From: an uncultured Desulfovibrionaceae bacterium
GTDB taxonomy: Bacteria > Desulfobacterota > Desulfovibrionia > Desulfovibrionales > Desulfovibrionaceae
Direction: 5' to 3'
DNA length: 5,717 nucleotides
Assembly (NCBI GenBank): GCA_947037905.1
Contig: CAMQUX010000093.1
Coordinates: forward strand, 1-5,717
This document shows positions 1-5,530 of this stretch, one piece after another. The position numbers and the translations under genes are program-made. Position 1 is the stretch's first letter; each line of letters starts with the position of its first letter. The notes under the pieces are model-generated. The model saw only the letters and a list, made by a program, of their open reading frames with translations. It was not told where the DNA came from and made no database searches.

Positions 1-60
1 AGAGTAGAGTAGAGTAGAGTAGAGTAGAGTAGAGTAGAGTAGAGTAGAGTAGAGTAGAGT
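1..60. repeat. AGAGT pentanucleotide tandem array, 12 perfect copies
   Basis: Twelve uninterrupted, identical copies of AGAGT begin at the first base of the window and stop abruptly where AT-rich unique sequence starts. Because the array touches the window edge, its true length is unknown. On the + strand TAG recurs in every frame, so it cannot be coding. The - strand is open through the array, but no start codon lies in it and all three - frames carry stops between 60 and 79. It is best read as a simple-sequence repeat, prone to slippage and to assembly collapse. Confidence 0.97.
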
Positions 61-177
61 TAAATTTTAAATATATTTAGTTTGGTTTTTCGTAAAAAAA
101 GCTGGCGCATTTACAATATTCTTTAGCAACTGTTAGCGGAGGGCTTTTGAGTATATGGATTTTTAGTAGAGTTGTTC

Positions 178-199
178 AAAAAATATCAGAATATTTTTT
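178..199. repeat. All-A/T inverted repeat upstream of recA
   Basis: A perfect 9-base stem (AAAAAATAT / ATATTTTTT) flanks the 4-base loop CAGA. It contains no G-C pairs in the stem, so it would be a weak RNA hairpin. In DNA it could be an AT-rich promoter-upstream element. It could also be the remains of a terminator from a gene lying left of the window. No function is claimed. Confidence 0.5.
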
Positions 200-371
200 A
201 GATTTTTAAGGACAAAAAAATATTAAAAAAACTTTAAAATATACGATAGGTGCGAGTGCCTGCGAAAGTGCGAAGAAAAAGTTCTTTAAAAAGGAGAAAG
301 TGCTTTAGAAATGCTTGCTCCTAAGAGAAGTATTTGTTATGGTGTGAAACTATTTTATTTTAGATTGGAAC

Positions 372-375
372 GGAG
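372..375 (+). promoter_or_regulatory. recA Shine-Dalgarno site (decides the start)
   Basis: GGAG sits 7 bases before the ATG at 383. The resulting protein begins MAKKP, a typical RecA beginning. The in-frame ATG at 311 has its nearest GGAG about 14 bases away and would give an atypical 24-residue extension, so 383 is preferred. Confidence 0.85.
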
Positions 376-382
376 AGAAGTA

Positions 383-1498
383 ATGGCAAAAAAACCAACA
401 ATAAGTCCTGAAGAAATGCGTCAAGAGGCATTAAAAACAGCACTACAAGCAATTGAGCGCAAATGCGGTAAAGGTGCAGTTATGCGTCTTGATGGCGATG
501 CGCACGCAAAAATCCCTGTAATTCCTTCTGGATCTATTGGGCTTGATTTAGCTCTTGGTGTTGGTGGTATTCCAAAAGGACGTGTGACAGAAATTTACGG
601 TCCAGAATCCTCCGGTAAAACAACTCTAGCGCTCCATATAATTGCAGAAGCACAAAAAAAAGGCGGCACCGCTGCTTTTATTGATGCAGAACATGCGCTT
701 GATCCTTCTTATGCAAAAAGACTCGGTGTAAAAACTGATGAGCTTCTTATATCTCAGCCAGATTATGGCGAACAGGCGTTAGAAATTGCAGATTTACTTG
801 TACGCTCTAATGCAGTTGATATAGTTGTTATTGACTCCGTAGCAGCACTTATTCCGCAAGCAGAACTTGATGGAAACATGGGCGAGACTCAAGTTGGTGG
901 TCAAGCACGACTTATGTCGCATGCTCTTAGAAAATTAACAGGAACTATTCATAAATCAAAAACAGTAGTTATCTTCATCAACCAAATACGTATGAAAATT
1001 GGTGTTATGGGTTACGGTAGCCCAGAAACAACATCAGGCGGAAACGCGCTTAAATTCTATTCATCTATTCGTATTGATGTAAGACGCATACAGACTCTTA
1101 AAGATAAAGAAGAAGCTATTGGGTCAAAAACAAGACTCAAAGTTGTTAAAAATAAAGTAGCACCACCTTTTCGTGAAGCGATTGTAGATATTATTTACGG
1201 AACAGGTATTTCCCGCACTGGCGAGTTACTTGATTTGGGCGTTGAGAATAATGTTGTTCAGCAAAGTGGCGCATGGTACGCTTTTGGTAAAGAGCGCTTA
1301 GGGCAAGGTAAGGAAAATGTACGCGAGTTTCTAACAGCTAATCCTGAAATTGCACTACAAATAGAAACAAAACTTTTAGCACATTTAGGTGTTAATGAAA
1401 ATGCAGACCTTACAGATGATTTAGCTACTCCTATAGCCTTAGATGATGATCTTGAAGATGGTTTTGGAGATGCTTTTGACGAAAAGGATGAAGAATAG
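383..1498 (+). CDS. recA: RecA recombinase, 371 aa
   Basis: This is the DNA strand-exchange ATPase that forms filaments on single-stranded DNA. It drives homologous recombination and stimulates LexA self-cleavage in SOS-competent bacteria. Residues below count from the ATG at 383. The Walker A motif GPESSGKT is at 73-80 and DAEHALDP, with the catalytic Glu, at 101-108. The Walker B strand IVVIDSVAAL is at 147-156. The L1 DNA-binding loop lies around 158-172, and FINQIRMKIG, leading into loop L2, is at 198-207. GSPETTSGGNALKF follows at 212-225. The carboxyl tail (about 353-371) is strongly acidic, the usual autoregulatory tail. The length is normal for the family. One oddity is Cys28 in ERKCGKGAVMRL, where most RecA proteins have Phe. 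The gene ends in TAG. No recX follows; alaS is next, on the same strand after 237 bases. The identification is certain. Confidence 0.98.
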   Translation: MAKKPTISPEEMRQEALKTALQAIERKCGKGAVMRLDGDAHAKIPVIPSGSIGLDLALGVGGIPKGRVTEIYGPESSGKTTLALHIIAEAQKKGGTAAFIDAEHALDPSYAKRLGVKTDELLISQPDYGEQALEIADLLVRSNAVDIVVIDSVAALIPQAELDGNMGETQVGGQARLMSHALRKLTGTIHKSKTVVIFINQIRMKIGVMGYGSPETTSGGNALKFYSSIRIDVRRIQTLKDKEEAIGSKTRLKVVKNKVAPPFREAIVDIIYGTGISRTGELLDLGVENNVVQQSGAWYAFGKERLGQGKENVREFLTANPEIALQIETKLLAHLGVNENADLTDDLATPIALDDDLEDGFGDAFDEKDEE

Positions 1499-1503
1499 CT
1501 TTT

Positions 1504-1533
1504 GCACTTTCTCTTAAATTAGGAGAGTAGTGT
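1504..1533 (+). terminator. Weak candidate terminator hairpin after recA
   Basis: Five bases after the recA stop, CACT (1505-1508) can pair with AGTG (1529-1532). After a small internal loop, CTCT (1511-1514) pairs with AGAG (1524-1527), leaving a 9-base loop that a T-G wobble could shorten. The following sequence is T-rich but has no clean T run, so efficiency would be doubtful. This is only the best terminator-like structure in the recA-alaS gap. Confidence 0.3.
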
Positions 1534-1629
1534 GAGAGTTCTTTGTGTTTGTTCGTGATTAGGTATGTTTAAATGTGCTTTGTTTGCTTACTATATCTTT
1601 ATTTGCTTTTAGATGTGATGTGATTAAAA

Positions 1630-1635
1630 TATAAT
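1630..1635 (+). promoter_or_regulatory. Candidate alaS promoter -10 box (TATAAT)
   Basis: A perfect TATAAT lies 100 bases before the alaS start. No good -35 occurs at 16-18 bases; the nearest TTG-containing hexamer (TTGCTT, 1603-1608) is 21 bases away. The box sits in very AT-rich DNA, so chance occurrence is possible. If used, transcription would begin near 1641-1643. The alaS leader would then contain the hairpin at 1660-1699. Confidence 0.45.
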
Positions 1636-1637
1636 AT

Positions 1638-1657
1638 AACTAGACTGTGTTCTAGTT
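1638..1657. promoter_or_regulatory. Palindrome across the predicted alaS transcription start
   Basis: AACTAGA-N6-TCTAGTT is a perfect 7-base inverted repeat beginning two bases after the TATAAT box. It therefore covers the predicted +1. In E. coli, alanyl-tRNA synthetase is known to repress its own transcription by binding a palindrome flanking the alaS start site. The arrangement here resembles that, but equivalence is inference only. It could instead be a simple RNA hairpin or bind another regulator. Confidence 0.45.
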
Positions 1658-1659
1658 TG

Positions 1660-1699
1660 GCTTTGTGGGTATCTTAGTTATTTAAGCTACCTACAAAGC
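1660..1699 (+). promoter_or_regulatory. Long hairpin in the alaS leader
   Basis: GCTTTGTGGGTA (1660-1671) pairs with TACCTACAAAGC (1688-1699) over 12 positions with one G-U pair. After a T/C mismatch, CTTA (1673-1676) pairs with TAAG (1683-1686), leaving a 6-base loop. No T run follows, so it is not a standard intrinsic terminator. The conserved T-box antiterminator sequence TGGNACCGCG is absent. It lies 36 bases before the alaS ATG, where it could act on translation, mRNA stability or attenuation. The structure is clear; the role is unknown. Confidence 0.6.
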
Positions 1700-1735
1700 A
1701 TTCATATAATTGTTTAGAGAGAAAAAATAAATCCT

Positions 1736-4390
1736 ATGCTTACAAGTACTGCTATACGAGAACTATTTCTTGCTTATTTTGAAAAGCACTTGCACACAAA
1801 TGTGGCAAGCTCTTCGCTTATACCTCAAAATGATCCGTCGCTTTTGTTCGTTAACTCTGGCATGGTACAGTTTAAGAAGATATTTCTTGGACAGGAAAGA
1901 AGAGAATACACAAGAGCGTGTTCTGTGCAGAAATGTTTACGTGTTGGTGGGAAGCATAATGATCTCGAAAATATCGGAAAAACAGCAAGGCATCATACTT
2001 TTTTTGAGATGCTCGGCAATTTTTCTTTTGGTGATTATTTTAAAGAAGACGCTATTCGTTTTGCTTGGAATTTTATCAAAGACGAGCTCAAGCTTCCTTT
2101 AGAAAAACTCTATATTACCGTTTATAAAGACGATGATGAGGCGTTAAAACTTTGGGAAGAAATATCTGGCTTTTCATCAGATAGAATTTTTAAACTGGGC
2201 GAGAAAGATAACTTTTGGTCCATGGGCGATACTGGTCCATGCGGTCCATCATCTGAGATATTTATCGATCAGGGCGAGGATATGTCTTGCGGTGAAAATT
2301 GTGGCATTGGCTCTTGCGACTGTGACCGCTATTTAGAAATTTGGAATCTTGTTTTTATGCAATATAATCAAGATGAAGACGGTGTGCGCACAAAGCTTCC
2401 ACACCCATCAATTGACACAGGCATGGGGCTTGAGCGTATTAGTGCGGTTTGTCAAAATGTGCGCTCGAATTTCGAGAGCGATATATTTCAAACGCTCATT
2501 CAGTTTATAGCAAAAAAAGCAAACGTAACATATAATACAAGTAAAAATATAGACGTTGCTCTGCAAGTAATAGCAGATCATAGTCGCTCTATAGCGTTTT
2601 TAATAGCCGATCAAGTTATGCCAAGTAACGAGGGCAGAGGCTATATTTTACGCAGACTTATTCGCCGAGCTTTCCGCTTTGGACGAGTAATAGGTTTAGA
2701 GAAACCGTTTCTTTTTGAGATAGTACAAGAAGTTATTCGTGATATGGGCGGTTTTTATACCGAACTTGCGGAAAATAAAGATTTTCTTGCACGTGTAGTA
2801 CTTGGCGAAGAAGAGCGTTTTAGTAAAACACTCGGTAAAGGTCTTGAGTTATTATCCGAAGAAATTAAACAGCTAGAGAAAAAGAACGAAACCGTGCTAA
2901 CGGGCGAAGTTAGCTTTAAACTCTACGATACATATGGATTTCCATTTGACATAGTAACAGACGTGCTTGAGGGTCATAATATGACCGCAGATGAAGAGCA
3001 GTTTAAGGCTCTTATGCTCGAGCAAAAAGAGCGTGCGAAAAAAGCATGGAAAGGCTCAGGCGAAAAAGACTTAGCAAGTTTCTTTCAAGTTCCATTAGAA
3101 CAAGATATGCAGTCTGTTTTTACAGGTTACGAAACCTTAACAGATGCTTCAAAAATAATATATTTGTTAAACGAGTCAGGAAAACCAGTAGAGACGCTAG
3201 CTTGTGGAGAAGAAGGTTTTCTTTTAACAGAGAAAACTCCTTTTTACGGCGAATCAGGCGGACAATGTGGTGATATTGGTCATATTAGGTCGAAAATTGG
3301 GCATGCTCAGGTTCTTGAGAGCTTGAAAGCCTCGACAAACTTAACAGTACATAAAATTTCTGTTGATAGAGGGAGTTTTGCTTTAGACGAGCAGATAGAA
3401 CTTTTTGTCAACGAAAATGATCGCCTAGCAATAGCTAGGAATCATACTTCTACGCATTTATTGCACGCGGCACTTCGAACCGTGTTAGGGGAGCATGTAA
3501 AGCAATCAGGTTCATTAGTTGGATCAGATAGATTACGTTTTGACTTTACCCATGATGCACAAATGACGAAAGAAGAAATTGAACAAGTAGAACAGTGGGT
3601 GAATACGATTATTTTAGCAAATATACCCGTTATTTGCGAAAGTCTCCCTTATGCAGAGGCTCTTGAAAAAGGAGCAATGGCTCTTTTTGGAGAAAAATAT
3701 CTTCAGGAAGTGCGAATGCTCAGCATAGAAAATGCAAGTTGTGAGCTTTGTAGTGGTACACACTTAAAAGCAACAGGACAAGCTGGTTCTTTTCTCATCT
3801 TGAGTGAAACAGGCATTGCAGCAGGTATTCGCCGAATAGAGGCAAGTACAGGTTTAAATGCTCTGCGAAACAGTCTTTTATGGAAAGCAGAAAAAGAAGA
3901 AATTGTAAGGCTAACAAAGGCGAAAAATGCCGATATAGTTGGGCGTGTGCAGTTACTTCTTGCGCAGATAAAAGATCAATCTAAAGAAATAGAACAACTA
4001 GAGCAAAAAATTGCCTCAAATGCAGGTGCTAGTCTTCTTTCACAGCAGGAAGAAATTGCGGGCATAAAAGTACTTTGTGCAAGCTTACCGCAGACGAATC
4101 AAAAGAATCTTCGTGACCAGATGGACGCACTTAGAAGCAAAATTGATGAGGGTATTATTTGTCTTGCTGCAAGTTTAGAAGATGATAAAGTTGGGCTACT
4201 TGTGTTTGTGCATAAAGATTTACATAGTAGATTTACAGCACAAGGGTTCATAAAAGAGCTAGCAGGAGAAATAAAAGGCACTGGTGGCGGACGAGCAGAT
4301 GTTGCTCAGGCTGGCGGAACATATAAGGAAGGAATTCCTTCTGTCTTTGAAAAGCTCAAAAATATAATAACAACAAATACAGATAGTTAA
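1736..4390 (+). CDS. alaS: Alanyl-tRNA synthetase (AlaRS), 884 aa
   Basis: This class II synthetase joins alanine to tRNA-Ala in the cytoplasm and clears mischarged Ser or Gly. The amino-terminal catalytic core holds FVNSGMVQFK (38-47), GGKHNDLENIGKTARHHTFFEMLGNFSFGDYF (71-102 region) and GDTGPCGPSSEIF (164-176). A Cys cluster follows (185, 189, 194, 196), then DRYLEIWNLVFMQY (197-210) and DTGMGLER (227-234). The tRNA-recognition part includes RGYILRRLIRRA (301-312). The editing domain has HTSTH (His570, His574) and CSGTH (Cys672, His676), the four expected zinc ligands. A coiled-coil-like stretch (about 740-760) leads to the C-Ala domain with GTGGGRADVAQAGG (848-861); Lys is more usual than Thr849. 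Length is normal for the family. Only this ATG fits, since an in-frame TAG lies at 1715-1717. There is no good Shine-Dalgarno site (AGAGAG is about 14 bases away), suggesting weak or regulated initiation. Confidence 0.98.
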   Translation: MLTSTAIRELFLAYFEKHLHTNVASSSLIPQNDPSLLFVNSGMVQFKKIFLGQERREYTRACSVQKCLRVGGKHNDLENIGKTARHHTFFEMLGNFSFGDYFKEDAIRFAWNFIKDELKLPLEKLYITVYKDDDEALKLWEEISGFSSDRIFKLGEKDNFWSMGDTGPCGPSSEIFIDQGEDMSCGENCGIGSCDCDRYLEIWNLVFMQYNQDEDGVRTKLPHPSIDTGMGLERISAVCQNVRSNFESDIFQTLIQFIAKKANVTYNTSKNIDVALQVIADHSRSIAFLIADQVMPSNEGRGYILRRLIRRAFRFGRVIGLEKPFLFEIVQEVIRDMGGFYTELAENKDFLARVVLGEEERFSKTLGKGLELLSEEIKQLEKKNETVLTGEVSFKLYDTYGFPFDIVTDVLEGHNMTADEEQFKALMLEQKERAKKAWKGSGEKDLASFFQVPLEQDMQSVFTGYETLTDASKIIYLLNESGKPVETLACGEEGFLLTEKTPFYGESGGQCGDIGHIRSKIGHAQVLESLKASTNLTVHKISVDRGSFALDEQIELFVNENDRLAIARNHTSTHLLHAALRTVLGEHVKQSGSLVGSDRLRFDFTHDAQMTKEEIEQVEQWVNTIILANIPVICESLPYAEALEKGAMALFGEKYLQEVRMLSIENASCELCSGTHLKATGQAGSFLILSETGIAAGIRRIEASTGLNALRNSLLWKAEKEEIVRLTKAKNADIVGRVQLLLAQIKDQSKEIEQLEQKIASNAGASLLSQQEEIAGIKVLCASLPQTNQKNLRDQMDALRSKIDEGIICLAASLEDDKVGLLVFVHKDLHSRFTAQGFIKELAGEIKGTGGGRADVAQAGGTYKEGIPSVFEKLKNIITTNTDS

Positions 4391-4411
4391 TAAATAAGTC
4401 TGAAAAAAGGA

Positions 4412-4440
4412 TTGACAGAGTTTTTAAAATTCTGTAAGAA
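4412..4440 (+). promoter_or_regulatory. Candidate rplM-rpsI promoter
   Basis: A perfect -35 hexamer TTGACA (4412-4417) lies 17 bases before TAAGAA (4435-4440), a poor -10 matching the consensus at three of six positions. The pair starts 21 bases after the alaS stop and would give a leader of about 30 bases before rplM. An independent promoter for a ribosomal-protein operon is expected, but the weak -10 keeps this tentative. Confidence 0.4.
4415..4435. promoter_or_regulatory. Near-perfect palindrome in the rplM promoter spacer
   Basis: ACAGAGTTTT (4415-4424) is the reverse complement of AAAATTCTGT (4426-4435) except for one G-T position. As RNA it forms a 9-base stem with a 3-base loop, but no T run follows, so it is not a typical alaS terminator. 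As DNA it would sit between the -35 and -10 boxes, a classic operator position. No regulator is recognised. Confidence 0.4.
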
Positions 4441-4476
4441 AATTCTTCAGTCAGTTGCTTAAGGAGCAGTAAAAAA

Positions 4477-4905
4477 ATGAAAACTTATAGTCCTAAAAAG
4501 GATGAACTTAATCGCAGTTGGATTATCGTAGATGCAGAAGATCAAATTCTTGGTCGTTTAGCAACTCTTATCACTACACGTCTTCGTGGCAAGCATAAAC
4601 CAGAATTTGCACCACATATGGATAATGGCGATTTTGTAGTAGTACTTAATGCAGATAAAATTGCTGTAACAGGTAATAAACTTAATAAAAAAATGTATTA
4701 CAAGCACACAGGGCATGTTGGCGGACTAAAAAGTCGCACACTAGGTCAAATGCTTGATTCTAAACCAGAATTTGTTATTAAAAAAGCTGTGCAAGGTATG
4801 CTTCCTAAAAACCGTCTAGCACGTCAAATGATTAAAAAATTAAAAGTATATACTGGAACAGAGCATCCTCATGCTGCTCAAAACCCTACAAAATTAGATA
4901 TTTAA
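4477..4905 (+). CDS. rplM: 50S ribosomal protein L13, 142 aa
   Basis: L13 is an early-assembling large-subunit protein that binds 23S rRNA. The length of 142 residues is standard. Visible family signatures are WIIVDAEDQILGRLAT (15-30), RGKHKPEFAPHMDNGDFV (37-54) and KIAVTGNKL (61-69). They continue with YYKHTGHVGGLK (74-85), AVQGMLPKNRLARQM (104-118) and LKVYTGTEHPHAAQNP (122-137), so the protein is complete. A strong AAGGAG (4461-4466) ends 10 bases before the ATG, which matches the conserved L13 start. It is the first gene of the usual rplM-rpsI pair, with rpsI starting 12 bases after its TAA. It probably has its own promoter just upstream rather than depending on alaS. Nothing in the protein looks abnormal, which contrasts with the broken rpsI beside it. 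Confidence 0.98.
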   Translation: MKTYSPKKDELNRSWIIVDAEDQILGRLATLITTRLRGKHKPEFAPHMDNGDFVVVLNADKIAVTGNKLNKKMYYKHTGHVGGLKSRTLGQMLDSKPEFVIKKAVQGMLPKNRLARQMIKKLKVYTGTEHPHAAQNPTKLDI

Positions 4906-4917
4906 CGGAGTAAGACT

Positions 4918-5307
4918 ATGAGTGATTTTAATTACGGAACAGGAAGAAGAAAAAACTCCGTTTCTCGTACACGCATGTATGCAGGTAGCGGACAAATTCT
5001 AGTAAACGATCGTCCTTTTGAGGACTATTTTCCTCGCAAAGCGCTACATATTATGGTTCAACAACCATAAAAAATGGTAAAGTTACTTGTTAAGTATGAT
5101 ATAAAAGCTACTGTATCAGGTGGCGGTATTGCAGGACAAGCTCAGGCTCTTCGTCATGGCATTGCTCGTGCACTTTTAGAAATGAATATTGAACTTCGTC
5201 CAGCTTTAAAAAAAGCAGGACTACTTACTCGTGATTCACGTCAGAAAGAACGTAAAAAATACGGTCTTAAAGGCGCTAGAGCAAGTTTCCAGTACTCAAA
5301 ACGTTAA
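4918..5307 (+). pseudogene. rpsI: 30S ribosomal protein S9, interrupted by in-frame TAA at codon 51
   Basis: S9 binds the 16S rRNA head, and its carboxyl tail reaches the P-site tRNA. The frame from ATG 4918 (GGAG at 4907-4910, 7 bases before) encodes YGTGRRKNSVSRTR, then NDRPFEDYFPRKALHIMVQQP up to residue 50. A TAA stop follows at 5068-5070. The same frame continues K-M-V-K-L-L-V-K-Y-D-I-K, then SGGGIAGQAQALRHGIARALLE, AGLLTRDSRQKERKKYGLKGAR and the terminal QYSKR. The whole spans 129 codons, the normal S9 length, so no indel is needed. Changing TAA to TTA (Leu) gives QPLKMV, matching QPLELV in E. coli S9. An ATG at 5074, three bases after the stop, could restart a 77-residue fragment, but it has no Shine-Dalgarno. 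Possible readings are a sequencing error at the A6 run, a true nonsense mutation, or a split gene. Readthrough or recoding is unlikely, because TAA also ends alaS, rplM and rpsI itself. Confidence 0.9.
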
Positions 5308-5326
5308 GATTTTTTATACGCTTATT

Positions 5327-5358
5327 AAAAAGACCAACATTTGTTGGTCTTTTTTTTT
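5327..5358 (+). terminator. Intrinsic terminator of the rplM-rpsI operon
   Basis: AGACCAAC (5331-5338) pairs perfectly with GTTGGTCT (5343-5350) around a 4-base ATTT loop. An A run (5327-5330) extends the stem into the T tract (5350-5358). This is a textbook Rho-independent terminator 20 bases after the rpsI stop. The A run upstream would let it work weakly on the opposite strand too. Confidence 0.93.
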
Positions 5359-5530
5359 ATTTATATTGTTATTTTTATTCAGAACGTGAAAAGATAAGAT
5401 AAAACTGATATGACGCTAATATATAACAGCAGAAGAAGCAGAATGAGTGGAAGAAGCAGAAGAAACTTAAAAACAGGAGCTAAAACTTAAAAAAAATATC
5501 AGGCAGAAAACGAAAGATTAATTTTCAAAT
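5359..5530. other. AT- and purine-rich non-coding stretch after the operon
   Basis: No gene is supported between the terminator and the tandem array. A 12-base direct repeat, GAAGAAGCAGAA, occurs at 5432-5443 and 5450-5461 with an 18-base period. The frame at 5429 reads short Glu/Ala- and Lys-rich runs broken by TGA (5444), TAA (5468) and TAA (5519). The only ATG frames are tiny, such as 26 codons from 5410, with no ribosome binding site. It may be a decayed remnant of a charged, coiled-coil-like coding sequence, or just low-complexity spacer. Confidence 0.5.

Larger units (their letters stand above)
61..382 (+). other. AT-rich non-coding region upstream of recA
   Basis: No supported gene lies here. 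The region contains long A and T runs, an all-A/T inverted repeat at 178-199, and a -10-like TAAAAT at 235-240 with no convincing -35 at normal spacing. Three TGCGA words occur at 251-255, 261-265 and 269-273. An AAGGAG at 291-296 is followed only by an ATG 15 bases further on (311), in frame with recA. That would add 24 residues unlike any RecA amino terminus I know. I found no recognisable LexA box of the CTGT-N8-ACAG, GTTC-N7-GTTC or GAAC-N4-GTTC types. This is presumably the recA promoter and leader, but the promoter could not be placed. Confidence 0.6.

Noticed and set aside
311..382. Longer RecA start at ATG 311 (24 extra residues)
   Set aside because: Its ribosome site is badly spaced, the extra residues are unlike RecA, and ATG 383 has GGAG at 7 bases and gives a canonical MAKKP start.
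1638..1735. T-box riboswitch before alaS
   Set aside because: Two adjacent hairpins are suggestive, but the conserved TGGNACCGCG antiterminator core and a terminator with T run are absent.
1770..2102. 110-codon + strand open frame inside alaS
   Set aside because: It is a shadow in another frame of clearly conserved AlaRS catalytic-domain sequence, with no family resemblance.
2896..2914. GCTAAC-N7-GTTAGC inverted repeat in alaS
   Set aside because: It is a six-base stem within ordinary coding sequence with no T run or regulatory context.
3046..3273. 75-codon + strand open frame inside alaS
   Set aside because: It is an out-of-frame shadow, with Arg-rich composition arising from the AlaRS codons.
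3424..3439. CCTAGC-AATA-GCTAGG hairpin in alaS
   Set aside because: It is a short perfect stem, but it lies within conserved coding sequence (just before HTSTH) and is readily explained by codon chance.
4099..4281. 60-codon - strand open frame opposite the alaS 3' end
   Set aside because: It is antisense to the conserved C-Ala domain, with no ribosome site evidence and low-complexity Ser/Leu composition.
5068..5070. Reassigned TAA codon or programmed readthrough in rpsI
   Set aside because: TAA is the normal terminator of alaS, rplM and rpsI itself in this window, and no readthrough-promoting context or structure is evident.
5410..5490. 26-codon Arg-rich ORF after the rpsI terminator
   Set aside because: It has no Shine-Dalgarno, no promoter and low-complexity content; it is too short to support.
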